Of a DNA stretch of 64,000 nucleotides, positions 36,228 to 46,222 are shown piece by piece. The stretch spans positions 496,001 to 560,000 of the forward strand of contig NZ_CP126307.1 in NCBI RefSeq assembly GCF_030144325.1. Direction: 5' to 3'. How positions within the stretch are numbered: position 1 is the stretch's first letter; every line of letters begins with the position of its first letter. Both the position numbers and the translations under genes were made by a program. Under the pieces are notes generated by a model. That model saw only the letters and a list, made by a program, of their open reading frames with translations. It did no database searches and was not told where the DNA came from. This DNA comes from Bosea vestrisii (GTDB lineage: Bacteria; Pseudomonadota; Alphaproteobacteria; Rhizobiales; Beijerinckiaceae).

Positions 36228-37193
36228 ATGCCCGAAACCATCGTCCTCCTCGACATGACCGCCTCCGAGCGCGCCGAGAAGCTGCGCGCGCTGCTGCCGC
36301 CCGGCTTCGTGCTGACCCACGGCACGATGCGCGGCGACGCGCATATGAAGGAGATCATTGCCGAGGCCGACTACGCCATTTCCGGCCAGGTCGGCGTTTC
36401 AGCCGATGTGCTGCGCGCAGCCAGGAGGCTGAAGCTGCTGCATAAATGGGGCGTCGGCGTCGACAATATCGACGTCGCGGCGGCGAAGGAGCTTGGCATC
36501 AAGGTTGCCCGGACCACCGGCAGCAACGCCGTGCCGGTAGCCGAGTTCGCGCTCGGCCTGACGCTCGCCGCACTACGCTTCATCGGCTATGGCCACGCCG
36601 AACTGAAGAAGGGCCATTGGTGCACCGGGCACATGCCGGGCGACACCTACACGCTTTCGGGCAAGACGGTCGGCATCGTCGGCTTCGGCGCGATCGGCAA
36701 GAATGTCGCCAAGCTGTTCAAGGGCTTCGGCTGCACCATCCTCTATGCGAAACGCCAGCCGCTCGACGCCGCGCAAGAGGCTGCGCTCGGCGTCAAGCAC
36801 GCTTCGATGGCGGAGCTTCTGGCGCAGTCCGACGTCGTCTCGCTGCATTGCCCGCTGACGCCGGAGACCACCAATCTGATCGATGCCGCCGCCTTCCGGG
36901 CGATGAAGAAGACGGCCGTGCTGGTGAATGTCGCCCGAGGCGGCGTCGTCAACGAGGCCGATCTGGTCGTGGCCCTGCGCGCGAAAGAGATCGCAGGCGC
37001 GGCGATGGATGTCTTCTCCGTCGAGCCGCTGCCGGCCGACAGCGAGCTGCTCACGCTCGACAACCTCGTCGTGACGCCGCATCTCGCCGCCATGGCCGCC
37101 GACAATTTCGCACCGACCGTGAGGCGGATGTTCGCCAATATCGAGCACGTCTCTCGTGGCGAGCCGGTGCCGCCGCTCGATCTCGTGGTGTGA
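36228..37193 (+). CDS. D-2-hydroxyacid dehydrogenase (SerA-like)
   Basis: A 321-residue NAD-dependent enzyme. The Rossmann motif VGIVGFGAIGKNVAKLF is near residue 147, catalytic Arg lies in NVARGGVVNEADL near 225, the Glu in DVFSVEPLP near 253, and the catalytic His in TPHLAAMA near 275. It interconverts a 2-hydroxy acid and a 2-oxo acid. It ends the plus-strand operon of the importer, creatininase and GGT genes and is convergent with an SDR gene. A role in reducing or oxidising the organic acid released upstream is inferred. Confidence 0.85.
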   Translation: MPETIVLLDMTASERAEKLRALLPPGFVLTHGTMRGDAHMKEIIAEADYAISGQVGVSADVLRAARRLKLLHKWGVGVDNIDVAAAKELGIKVARTTGSNAVPVAEFALGLTLAALRFIGYGHAELKKGHWCTGHMPGDTYTLSGKTVGIVGFGAIGKNVAKLFKGFGCTILYAKRQPLDAAQEAALGVKHASMAELLAQSDVVSLHCPLTPETTNLIDAAAFRAMKKTAVLVNVARGGVVNEADLVVALRAKEIAGAAMDVFSVEPLPADSELLTLDNLVVTPHLAAMAADNFAPTVRRMFANIEHVSRGEPVPPLDLVV

Positions 37194-37202
37194 CGGCGCG
37201 TC

Positions 37203-37895
37203 TCAGAAGCTTTCGGCCCAGGGCCTGAGATCGACCTCCTGCGTCCAGGCGCTGCGCGGTTGGCCGAGCACGTCGAGATAGGTCTGGGCGATGGCGTCCG
37301 GGTCGAGCGTGTTGTCGGAAGCGTCCGGCCGGGTCGCACTACGCACGCCGCCGTCGATGACGAAGTGCGCGACATGGATGCCCTGCGGCCCGAATTCGCG
37401 GGCCGCGCTCTGGGCGAGGCCGCGCAAAGCAAACTTTCCCATGGCGAGGGGCGCCGAGCGGGCAAAGCCCTTGATGCCCGCCGTGGCGCCGGTGAGCAGG
37501 ATCGCGCCCCGGCCATGCGGCAGCATCCGCCGCGCCGCCTGCTGCACGACGAGGAAAGCGCCGAGCGCATTGACCGCCAGCGACTGTTCAACGGCAGCGC
37601 GATCGAGATCGAGCAGAGGTCCCCGCAGAGCGCGGCTCGCATTGTAGACCACCACATCCAGCGCGCCGAACGCGGCATCGACCTCATCGAACAGCCGCGA
37701 GACGCTGGCAGCATCCGAAGCGTCCGCCGCGAAGGCCCTCGCGCCGGTTTCCGCCGTCAGCGTCGCAAGCTTCTCGGTGTTTCGCGCGGCGAGTGCGACC
37801 TGCACACCCGCAGCCGAGAGCTGTCGGGCAAACGAGGCGCTGATGCCGGAGCCGGCCCCGACGATCAGGGCCGTGCGGTAGGGAAGACTCGACAT
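37203..37895 (-). CDS. Atypical short-chain dehydrogenase/reductase
   Basis: A 230-residue Rossmann protein with the N-terminal ALIVGAGSGISASFARQL and DVVVYNASRAL replacing the usual NNAG. At the active site, GATAGIKGFARSAPLAMGK keeps the Lys, but the Tyr of YxxxK is Leu and the Ser is not obvious. This puts it among non-canonical SDRs that may bind but not conventionally oxidise. The start is ATG 37895 (MSSLPYR) with GGGAG upstream; a longer form from 38000 is unlikely. It is the first gene after the convergent joint and may belong to the HyuB-FrlB strand. Confidence 0.8.
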   Translation of the reverse strand: MSSLPYRTALIVGAGSGISASFARQLSAAGVQVALAARNTEKLATLTAETGARAFAADASDAASVSRLFDEVDAAFGALDVVVYNASRALRGPLLDLDRAAVEQSLAVNALGAFLVVQQAARRMLPHGRGAILLTGATAGIKGFARSAPLAMGKFALRGLAQSAAREFGPQGIHVAHFVIDGGVRSATRPDASDNTLDPDAIAQTYLDVLGQPRSAWTQEVDLRPWAESF

Positions 37896-38142
37896 GACGT
37901 GCTCCCGCTCAGGTTGGATCCAGCCGCTGCGATCTTCAGGCGCGGCATCGCCGAGCCCCACAGGCGACGCTGATGTGGACTGCGCCACCGTCTTGGCCAA
38001 CCTCAGGCCGGTCGGCCGGCGACGCAGGGCATCGAGCGGCCGCGCATCGAGATCGTCCTTCGCGAAAACCTGTCGTGAGGACCTGTTTCCCCGTCATGGC
38101 CGGGACAACAGGCCCGACCATGACGATCGTCCATCGGTCGGG

Positions 38143-39748
38143 TCAAATCCGCCCCTCGGCAAGGTCCCGCGCCCGCGCTTCCGGGCTGCGTTCGGAGGCC
38201 CGGCCATAGCCGCCGGCGCCGGGCGTGATGATCTCGACGATCTGCCCAGCCTCCAGCGTGCCATCACCCTTGACGAAAGGCTCGACGCCCTCGCTGAAGA
38301 CGAAGGAGCCGCCCTGCCCTGGCCCGCCGCCGGCAATGCCCCAGGGCTGTGACTTCAGCCGCGAATTATCGATATTGAGCCGGCAAGACGCCTCGGCGCG
38401 GTAGACCCGGCGCAGGCCCATGCCTCCCCCGCTGGCGGCCCTGCCCGCCCGAGCCGTCGACGAGTTCATAGCGCAGCAGCGTGAGCGGATACTCGACCTC
38501 AAGCGCCTCGACCGGCAGATTCGAGGTGTTGGTCATATGGACATGGACGCCGTCGAGGCCATCCTTGCTGGCGCGCGCACCGGAACCGCCGCCGATCGTC
38601 TCGAGGTAGACCCAGAGATCGCCGCTGCCGGGCTGCGCGCCCATGAAGGTCGCCGCTGCTACCGCGCCTGAACAGGCCGCGATGACGCGCTCGGGGACCG
38701 CCTGGGCAAGTGCGCCATGGATGAGGTCGACGACACGCTGGCAGGACGCGATGCGTCCGTTCACCGCTGCCGGATGGACGCAGTTGAGCACCGTCCCTTG
38801 CGTCGCGGTGACGGTGAGCGGCCGTGCGAGGCCGGCATTGGGCGGGATCGTCGGGTCGGCGACCGTCTTGACGGCGTAATAGACCGTCGAAAGCAGCGCG
38901 GTGTAGACCATGTTGAAGCCGGTGCGCATCTGCGGCGGCGAGTCGAAGGCGAGCGTCATCTCCTCGCCGGCGACGGCGATCTCGACCGAGAATTTCAGCG
39001 GCTCGTCGATCTCCGGATTGTCGAAGGAATCCTCGAAGCGATAGACGCCGTCGGGAATCGAGGCGATGCCGGCGCGCATCTTGCGCTCGGCATAGTCCTG
39101 CAGCGCCTTGCCGGCGGCGAGCACGGTCGAGCGGCCGTATTTGTCGCAGAGTGCGCGAACGCGCTCGACGCCGAGCCGGTTCGCCGCCATCTGGGCGCGC
39201 AGATCCGAAAGACGCTCGCGCGGGACCTGGCAGTTGAGCAGGATGAGTTCCTGCACGTCCTTCATCAGCATCCCGCCATCATAGAGCCGGATCGGCGGAA
39301 TGCGCAGGCCCTCCTGATAGATATGGGCGTGGCCGCGGTCGGCGAAATCGGAATGATGGGCCGTATTGACGGCCCAAGCGACCATGACGCCGTCATGGAA
39401 GACGGGCTCGGCCAGCACGATGTCAGGCAGATGCGTGCCGCCGCCCTCATAAGCGTCGTTGCCGATGAAGACGTCGCCGGGCTTCATCTCGGCGATGGGA
39501 TGGCGTTTCAGGACATGCGGGATGATGCCGATGAAGGAGCCGAGATGCATCGGGATATGCTCGGCCTGGCAGAGCGTATGGCCCTCGATGTCGAAGAGCG
39601 CGGTCGAGCAATCGCGGCGCTCCTTGATGTTGGTGGAATAGCTCGCCCTGACGAGCGCCTCGCCCATCTCCTCGGCAATCGAGGCGAAGGAGGAGCCAAT
39701 GACCTCGACGGTGATCGGATCGACGGCAACGGATGCGGTCGCGTTCAT
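38143..39748 (-). CDS. hyuB: Hydantoinase/5-oxoprolinase B subunit, frameshifted at a C5 tract
   Basis: The subunit pairs with HyuA in ATP-dependent opening of hydantoins, 5-oxoproline or similar rings. Typical parts are DPITVEVIGSSFASIAEEMG, GNDAYEGGGTHLPDIVLAEP and NTAHHSDFADRG. The first frame ends at 38366 after GSGGQGRQRG. The conserved end (GMGLRRVYRAEA ... ITPGAGGYGRASER) is in another frame to 38143. Removing one base from the C5 run at 38426-38430 restores RQRGGMGLRR and a 534-residue protein. The ATG overlaps the HyuA stop (TGATG), showing translational coupling. Confidence 0.82.
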
Positions 39749-41798
39749 CACGGCGTCTCCAGGATCAGGTTGAGATAGGGCTCGACGCGGGCGGTCATGC
39801 CGGGCAGCAGCACCGTGGTCGCGTCCATCTGCTCGATGATCGCCGGCCCTTCGATCAGGTTGCCCGATTGCAGCGCGTCGCGGTCATAGATGGGGCAATC
39901 GACAAAGCCTCCCGCCTCGGGGAACCAGACCTCGCGCTGGCCTATGATGGCGGCAGAGGCATCCGGACCGGCATCGGGTTGCGGCCGAAACTCGGCCTTC
40001 GGCACGAAACCGATCGCCTCGACGCGGTAGGTGACGAGTTGCACCGCCTCGCCCTCGGCAATGAAGCCGTAGAGCCGCTTGTGCGCCTCGGCGAAGCCTT
40101 CAGCGAGAGCAGCGATCGTCTCGGTCGTGATCGCCCCTTCCGGCACGTCGATGGCGAGTTCGTAGTTCTGGCCATGATAGCGCAGATCGGCGGTGCGCCT
40201 GACCTTGCGATCGGCGGGGGCAACCTTCTCCTCCGCGAACCAGTGCTCGGCCTGCGCTTCGAGACCTGCGAATATCTCGGCCATGTCGCCGACGAGCCCG
40301 TCATCAAGCGTCGCCAGGCGCGTGGTCGCGAAATTGGCGCGCAGGTCGGTAAGCAGCAGTCCGAGCGCACAGCCGATGCCGGGATTGCGCGGCACGATGA
40401 TACGCTTCATCTCCAGTTCGCGCGCGAGACGGGCGGCATGAAGCGGCCCCGCCCCGCCGAAGGCAACAAGCGCATAATCCCGTGGATCATGGCCGCGCTG
40501 GACGCTGATGACGCGAATGGCCTTGGCCATGTTGGCGGTGACGACCGCGATGATGCCCTGCGCCGTCGCCATCAGGTCGAGGCCGAGCCTGTCTGCGATG
40601 CGGCCGATCGCCTGCCGTGAGAGCGACTGGTCGATCGGCATGCGTCCGCCGAGCAGATGCGTCGGGTTCAGGGTCTGCAGCACGACATTGGCATCGGTGA
40701 CGGCCGGTTCGGTACTGCCGCGGCCGTAGCAGACCGGGCCTGGATCGGCGCCGGCGCTGCGCGGTCCGACCTTGAGCAGGCCGCCCGAATCGATCGCCGC
40801 GATCGAGCCACCACCGGCACCGACCGTGTGGATGTCGAGCATCGGTGCCTTGATCGGGTAGCCGTGGACATTGGCTTCGCTGGCGAGCTTGGCTTCGCCG
40901 TTACGCAGCAGCGCGACATCCGAAGAGGTGCCGCCCATGTCGAAGGTGATCAGGTTCGCGATGCCGGTCATGGCGCCGATCGCCTGCGCCGCAACGACGC
41001 CGGTCGAAGGCCCCGACAGCACGGTTCGCACCGGCAGGCGCGCAGCCATGTCGAAGCCGATGACGCCACCATTCGATTGCGTCAGATGCGGCGTCACGGT
41101 GACGCCGAGTTCCTTCAGCCGCCCGGCGAGGCGCTGAATATAGCCTTGCATGACGGGGCCGAGATAGGCGTTCACCACCGCCGTCGAGATGCGCTCATAT
41201 TCGCGGAATTCCGGCGCGACCTCATGCGAGGTACAGATGAAGGCCTCGGGAAACTCCTCGGCGACGATGCGCCGTGCAATGTCCTCATGCTCGGGGCGGA
41301 CGAAGCCGTAGAGAAAGCCGATCGCGACCGCCTTGACGCCAGCCGCCTTCAGCGCGCGCGCCGCCTGGCGCACGCCATCCTCGTCGAGCGGGGTTTCGAC
41401 CGAGCCGTCATGGCGGACGCGCTCGGCGACGCCGAAGCGCAGGTCGCGGGTGACGAGCGGCGGGGCCTTGTCGGCCTGAAGGTCGTAGAGATCGGGGCGC
41501 TTCTGGCGGCCGATTTCGATCAGATCGCGGAAGCCGTCGGTGGTGATGAGACCGGTCCTGACACCGCGATGCTGGATCAGGGCGTTGGTGCCGACCGTCG
41601 TGCCATGGCCGAAATAGACGACCTCGCTCGGCCTGGCGCCAACGCGCTCGGTGCCTTCCTGCGTGCCGAGCGCGATGGCGCGGGACGGGTCATCCGGCGT
41701 CGATGGGACTTTCCAGACCGCGACCGCTCCGGTCGCGTCGTCGAAGAGGCAGACATCGGTGAAGGTCCCCCCGAATCGATCCCGATCCGCCACGCCAT
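39748..41798 (-). CDS. hyuA: Hydantoinase/5-oxoprolinase A subunit, frameshifted at a C6 tract near its start
   Basis: A 683-residue ASKHA-fold ATPase subunit. From ATG 41798 the protein begins MAWRIGIDSGG, but the frame shifts in the C6 run at 41767-41772; one more base gives GIDSGGTFTDVCLFDD, the conserved ATP-binding start. The remainder is intact: YFGHGTTVGTNALIQH, TFDMGGTSSDVALL, DIHTVGAGGGSIAAID and ALVAFGGAGPLHAARLARE. It phosphorylates or activates the lactam for hydrolysis by HyuB. The genes are ordered frlB, frlD, hyuA, hyuB on one strand, linking ring opening to fructosamine metabolism. Confidence 0.83.
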
Positions 41799-41816
41799 GA
41801 TCTCAAATCCTTCCGT

Positions 41817-42656
41817 TCAACCGAACGCCGTCTTTGCGGCGGCTGACCATGGCACGCCATGGCCAAAGCCGCCCTGATAGGCACAGACCGCCGCCGCATG
41901 GGCCGCACCGGCGGCCAGTGCCTCCGGAATGCTTTTCTTCTCCTGCACGGCCAGAAGAAACGCGGCGATGAAGCCGTCGCCGGCGCCCAGCGTATCGACG
42001 ATTTGAGTCTGGTTGATCCCGCTATGGTGGAATACCCCATCTGCCATCGCCAACGAGCCACGCTCGCCGCGCGTCACCACCACGAGGCCCGGCCCGGCAT
42101 CGGCACAGCAGCGAGCGAGGTCGCGGCATTCAGCGTCGGAACCGGAGGGGAAGGACAGGAAGGCGATGTCGAGCGAGGGCAGCGTCGCCGCCAGATTGGC
42201 GTCCGTCCAGCGCTCGGAGAAATCGTAGGACAACCGACGTACGGCACGACGGAGCGTCGCAAGATTGGCATCGAGTTCGCCGTAGACGCTCGAATGCACC
42301 AGATCGAAGGCAGCGACATAGGCAAGATCCTCGGGCCAGAACTGGCCCCATTGCCCACGCACCCCGTGCTGCGAGCGCAGGAAGCGGCGGTCATTGCCAT
42401 CATGGCCGATGAAGGCGCGGGCATTGTCGCCGGCAAGCATGCGGCAACGGCTGGTATCCACGCCCTCCTGGCGCAGGGCATCGACGATCAGCATCCCGCC
42501 CTCGTCCGAGCCGAGACAGCCGAGATAGCCTGTCTCGGCACCGAGCCTGTGGGCCAGGACCGCGACATTGACCGCATTGCCGCCGGGAAATTGCAGGCCG
42601 CGATCGACATAGGTGTCGACCGTGTTGTCGCCAAGCCCGAGCAGCCTGAGGGTCAT
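41817..42656 (-). CDS. frlD: PfkB-family sugar kinase, fructosamine 6-kinase (FrlD) like
   Basis: A 279-residue kinase. The C-terminal anion hole and catalytic Asp are in DTLGAGDGFIAAFL, and the N-terminus has the substrate-binding FPGGNAVNVAVLAHRLG. The end VCAYQGGFGHG matches the FrlD branch of the family. FrlD phosphorylates C6 of fructose-amine (Amadori) compounds. The start is ATG 42656, since GGAGG lies six bases upstream and the protein then opens TLRLLGLGDNTVDTYVD. The FrlB-like gene is 25 bp upstream on the same strand, supporting the assignment, although the amine partner may differ from lysine. Confidence 0.75.
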   Translation of the reverse strand: MTLRLLGLGDNTVDTYVDRGLQFPGGNAVNVAVLAHRLGAETGYLGCLGSDEGGMLIVDALRQEGVDTSRCRMLAGDNARAFIGHDGNDRRFLRSQHGVRGQWGQFWPEDLAYVAAFDLVHSSVYGELDANLATLRRAVRRLSYDFSERWTDANLAATLPSLDIAFLSFPSGSDAECRDLARCCADAGPGLVVVTRGERGSLAMADGVFHHSGINQTQIVDTLGAGDGFIAAFLLAVQEKKSIPEALAAGAAHAAAVCAYQGGFGHGVPWSAAAKTAFG

Positions 42657-42681
42657 GAGCGCCTCCGCTCCGCGCGAAGAT

Positions 42682-43695
42682 TCAGTACGCAACCTTCCAC
42701 ATGTAGCGGCGGGTCGAGAGCGGCTGATTGTGGAGCACTGACAAATGCGCCGCCATGCGCTTCAGCGCCGATTGGAGGATGTAGGGAGCGACGATCGGGC
42801 GAATCTCCGGCGCGATGCCCTTCATCGCGAAATCGCGCGAGTCATATTTCATCACGCGCTCAGCATGGGTGTCGCAGAACGCCGAGACGCGCTCCATCAG
42901 CGGGCGGCTCGGGTCTTCCCCGGTGATCAGGATGAGCGGCGTGCTGCGGTCGATGATCTCGAAGGGACCGTGGAAGAACTCCGCCGCCTCGATCGGGTAG
43001 CTGTGCAGCCAGAGCATCTCCATCAGGATGCAGACCCCGAAGACATATGCCGTGGTAAAGCCCGGCCCCGAGGCGACATGATAGAAATTGCGGTCCTCGG
43101 CATAGAGACGCGCGTCGGCTGTGGCGCGCTCCTCGTTCTGCTCAGCAGCATCGCAGATCGCGCCGGGCAGCGCATCGAGCGACGAAACGAGTTTGTCGCC
43201 GAGCGGCCAGCCTTCCTTTTCCGCCATGACCCCGCCGACCAGCGCCTGCATCAGCATGAACATGGCCACGAAGGATTCGCTGGTGTCGCCGACGATGAAG
43301 CGTTCGGGAACGGATTGGCTCAACGGCTTGTCGGCGTGTTGGCTGAAGGCCACGACCTTGCAGGGCTTGTCCTTCAGGAACCCCGCGGCGGCGACTGTCT
43401 CCGGCGTCGTGCCGGATTTGGAGGCGAGCAGGACCAGAGTGCGGCCGTCGAGCCGCGGCGGATCGACCGCCATGAACTCCGCCGGGAAATAGCGGCGCAC
43501 CTCGATGCCAGGGGAATAATGCTCGAGCCAGTATTTGATGCCGGCCATGGCGCGATTGGCCGAGCCACAGGCAACGAGATAGATTCGGTCGATATCGGGA
43601 GCGAGGTGGCGGCCGAGCGCAAAGGCCCGTGGCACGGCGGCGCGGGTCTGCGCGAGCCCCTCTTGCACGCGGGCGCGATCGAAGGCGATGGACAT
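42682..43695 (-). CDS. frlB: SIS-domain sugar-amine 6-phosphate deglycase (FrlB/GfrF-like)
   Basis: A 337-residue protein with two SIS domains. The first has IYLVACGSANRAMAGIKYWL and LLASKSGTTPETV, the second FFHGPFEII with the catalytic region, and the C-terminus ends RRYMWKVAY as in FrlB proteins. FrlB-type enzymes split fructoseamine 6-phosphates into glucose 6-phosphate and an amine. The gene leads the frlB-frlD-hyuA-hyuB operon and its promoter carries an extended palindrome. It is divergent from a UTRA-type GntR regulator, as expected for FrlR control. Confidence 0.75.
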   Translation of the reverse strand: MSIAFDRARVQEGLAQTRAAVPRAFALGRHLAPDIDRIYLVACGSANRAMAGIKYWLEHYSPGIEVRRYFPAEFMAVDPPRLDGRTLVLLASKSGTTPETVAAAGFLKDKPCKVVAFSQHADKPLSQSVPERFIVGDTSESFVAMFMLMQALVGGVMAEKEGWPLGDKLVSSLDALPGAICDAAEQNEERATADARLYAEDRNFYHVASGPGFTTAYVFGVCILMEMLWLHSYPIEAAEFFHGPFEIIDRSTPLILITGEDPSRPLMERVSAFCDTHAERVMKYDSRDFAMKGIAPEIRPIVAPYILQSALKRMAAHLSVLHNQPLSTRRYMWKVAY

Positions 43696-43723
43696 GGGAG
43701 AGTGTCACTTCCTGGCGACGAAG

Positions 43724-43754
43724 AATTGGTATACACCAATCACCTATACCAATT
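43724..43754. promoter_or_regulatory. Operator of the frl-type regulon, extended palindrome
   Basis: AATTGGTATA (43724-43733) and TATACCAATT (43745-43754) are exact inverse complements around 11 bases, and TTGGTATACACCAA (43726-43739) is nested within. A TTGACA box (reverse strand, 43757-43762) lies beside it. The site is 29-59 bp before frlB and between frlB and the GntR gene. Closely related words occur at 47786 and 47924. Confidence 0.7.
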
Positions 43755-43888
43755 CCTGTCAACCATAGTCCAATTGGCCGATGGACCAGCTCGATTGCGC
43801 CGCACTTCCGCGTTTATGCTCCCCGGGATGTGGAGCCGACGCAATCCCGCTATATGCGGAAACGGGAAGCATCCGAGAGACACCAGCC

Positions 43889-44635
43889 ATGCGCGAACCC
43901 GTGAAGCGGGCCAAGCCGATCTATGTCCAGGTGCAGGATTACCTGCTCGACCTCATCAACGGGCCGGACTATGGCCCGGGTGACCGCGTTCCCTCCGAAC
44001 GCGCGCTCGCTGACACGCTCGGCATCAACCGCATGACCGTGCGCAAGGCGATCGACAAGCTCGTCGACCGCAATGTGCTGGAGCGCAACGGCACCAGCGG
44101 CACCCGCGTCCCGCTGGTCCAGGTGACGCGCCCGATCGAGGTGCATTCGACCCTCGGCATCACCCGCATCATTCGCAATGCCGGCGGCGAACCCGGCAAC
44201 AAGCTGCTGCATTTCGGCGAGGAGAAGGCGACCGAGAGCATCGCACGTCGGCTCGACATCGCAGCTGGCGCCGATCTGATCATGTTCCGTCGGCTGCGCA
44301 CGGTGAATGACGAGCCGTTCTGCATCGAGACGAGCTACCTGCCGGCGGCGCGTTTTGCCGGGCTCGTGGCGGAAGACCTCGTCGCCGGGCAGTCGCTCTA
44401 TGAATTGCTGAGAGCCCGCTACCATGTCGAGGCGAGCGCGCGCGACCGCGAGATCGGCGTCGGTATCGCGACGGACCTGGAGGCCCGCTTGCTCCTGCTC
44501 CAGCCCGGTTCGCCCACTCTGGTCCTGAGGCTGGTGGCGCGCGACGGCGACGGCACGCCGATCGAATACATGAAATCGATCAACCACCCTCATCACGTCG
44601 TCTTTCGCAACTCCACGCCGGCCCCACAGGACTGA
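43889..44635 (+). CDS. GntR-family regulator with UTRA domain (FrlR/HutC type)
   Basis: A 248-residue regulator. The winged helix is DRVPSERALADTLGINRMTV and RKAIDKLVDRNVLERNG. The C-terminal UTRA domain has FRRLRTVNDEPFCIETSYLP and GSPTLVLRLVARDGDGTPIEY, a fold that binds sugar phosphates or small acids. ATG 43889 gives the normal N-terminus REPVKRAKPIYVQVQDYL; upstream residues look random. It is divergent from frlB, and the palindrome TTGGTRTATACCAA at three nearby promoters is its likely site. A phosphorylated Amadori compound is a reasonable inducer. Confidence 0.83.
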   Translation: MREPVKRAKPIYVQVQDYLLDLINGPDYGPGDRVPSERALADTLGINRMTVRKAIDKLVDRNVLERNGTSGTRVPLVQVTRPIEVHSTLGITRIIRNAGGEPGNKLLHFGEEKATESIARRLDIAAGADLIMFRRLRTVNDEPFCIETSYLPAARFAGLVAEDLVAGQSLYELLRARYHVEASARDREIGVGIATDLEARLLLLQPGSPTLVLRLVARDGDGTPIEYMKSINHPHHVVFRNSTPAPQD

Positions 44636-44705
44636 TCATGCCGCTGCCTGCCTTTCACTCCCGGCCCAGGGCTATGATTTCGTCTCCGGCCGGGGAGCGC
44701 ATGTG

Positions 44706-46028
44706 ATGGGCATCACGATCGAGACGATCGACGCTGACGCGAGCTTGCCGAAGAGCAGCGACGTCGTCGTCATCGGCGGCGGCATCATCGGCATCATGAC
44801 CGCGCTCTTCCTAGCGAAAGACGGAATTTCGGTCACGGTCTGCGAGAAGGGCGAGGTTGGCCACGAGCAGTCGGGCCGCAACTGGGGCTGGGTCCGGATC
44901 ATGGGACGCGATCCCGGCGAGATTCCGCTCGGGCTGGAAAGCATGCGGCTCTGGTCCGAGATGGACAAGCTGGTCGGGGGCGATACCGGCTTCACCCGCT
45001 CCGGTATCGTCTATGTCGCGGATACGCCCGCCGCGCTCGCCCAGCACGAGGCCTGGCTCGACCATGCCAGGCAATACCAGCTCGACTCCCGGCTGTTGAG
45101 CTCGCGCGAGATCGAGAGCGTGCTGCCCGGCTGCGGGCGCACCTTCGCTGGCGCCTTGTTTACACCGAGCGATGCGCGGGCCGAACCGCAGAAGGCCGTG
45201 CCGGCGATGGCGCGCGCGCTGCGCCGGCATGGCGGCACCGTGCTGACACGCTGTGCCGTGCGCGGCATCGAGACCAGAGCCGGCCGGGTCAGCGCCGTGG
45301 TGACGGAGCGCGGCACGATCGCCTGCTCGCAGATCGTGCTGGCAGGCGGCGCGTGGTCGCGGCTGTTCCTCGGCAATCTCGGCATCGACTTTCCGCAGCT
45401 CAAGGTGCTCGGCTCGGTCCTGCGCACCGAACCGCTCGACGGCCCGCCTGCCCATGCCGTGGGCGGCTCGGACTTCGCCTTTCGCAAGCGTCAGGATGGC
45501 GGCTACACCATTGCCCATCGCGGCGCGAGCACCGCCGAGATCGTGCCGGACTCGTTCCGCCTGTTCGGTGATTTCCTGCCTTCGCTGGTGAAGCAGCGGC
45601 ATGAGCTCAGGTTGCATCTCGGCGCGCGCTTCCTGGAGGAGGCGCGGACGCCGCGGCGCTGGGGCCTCGACGAGGTGACGCCTTTCGAGCGCATGCGCGT
45701 GCTCGATCCGGCGCCGGTCAGCGCGATCCTCCGCGAGGGGCAGGCCAATCTGATCAAGGCCTTTCCGGCTTTCGCGGGTCTTAAGATCGCGCAGGCCTGG
45801 GGCGGCTTCGTCGATGCGATGCCTGACGCCGTGCCGGTGATCGGCGAAGTGCCGCGCCTGCCCGGCTTCTTCATCGCCAGCGGCTTCTCGGGCCATGGCT
45901 TCGGCATCGGCCCGGGTGCCGGGCGGCTCATTGCCGACCTCGTCAGGGGCGCCACGCCCCTGATCGACGCCAGGCCCTTCCGGCTCGAGCGCTTCGCCCG
46001 GCTGGAGCGCACGACGCGCGCGGCTTGA
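44706..46028 (+). CDS. FAD-dependent oxidoreductase of the DAAO/DadA family
   Basis: A 440-residue flavoprotein. The dinucleotide fold DVVVIGGGIIGIMTALFLA is near residue 22, SGRNWGWVRIM near 55, and the C-terminal FAD motif FFIASGFSGHGFGIGPGAGR near 395. The family oxidises amines, including D-amino acids, sarcosine, opines and fructosyl amino acids. It follows the regulator by 70 bp on the same strand (ATG 44706 with GGGGAG upstream). In this island it could oxidise the amine released by deglycation, or the Amadori compound itself. That choice is not decided by the sequence. Confidence 0.83.
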   Translation: MGITIETIDADASLPKSSDVVVIGGGIIGIMTALFLAKDGISVTVCEKGEVGHEQSGRNWGWVRIMGRDPGEIPLGLESMRLWSEMDKLVGGDTGFTRSGIVYVADTPAALAQHEAWLDHARQYQLDSRLLSSREIESVLPGCGRTFAGALFTPSDARAEPQKAVPAMARALRRHGGTVLTRCAVRGIETRAGRVSAVVTERGTIACSQIVLAGGAWSRLFLGNLGIDFPQLKVLGSVLRTEPLDGPPAHAVGGSDFAFRKRQDGGYTIAHRGASTAEIVPDSFRLFGDFLPSLVKQRHELRLHLGARFLEEARTPRRWGLDEVTPFERMRVLDPAPVSAILREGQANLIKAFPAFAGLKIAQAWGGFVDAMPDAVPVIGEVPRLPGFFIASGFSGHGFGIGPGAGRLIADLVRGATPLIDARPFRLERFARLERTTRAA

Positions 46029-46083
46029 GAGTCGTTCAAAAAGGACTTTTAACGCGCGCTGCGACGAGGCGGAAACCTCCCCG

Positions 46084-46192
46084 CGTCATCCCGGACAAGC
46101 GGCTTTAGCCGCGCCGCTCCGGGATCCATCGTATGGCTCCGCAGCTTTACGATGGGATCCCGGAGCTTCGCTTCGCTGCGTCCGGGATGACG
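46084..46192. repeat. REP-like palindrome in a convergent gap
   Basis: CGTCATCCCGGAC at 46084-46096 and GTCCGGGATGACG at 46180-46192 are exact inverse complements, and inner arms CTCCGGGATCCATCGTA and the matching inverted stretch pair as well. This type of element is common in alphaproteobacterial intergenic DNA. It lies between two convergent genes and may act as a bidirectional barrier. Confidence 0.7.
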
Positions 46193-46222
46193 CTGCTTGA
46201 TTCTGGCAAAGCGCAGCATGGC

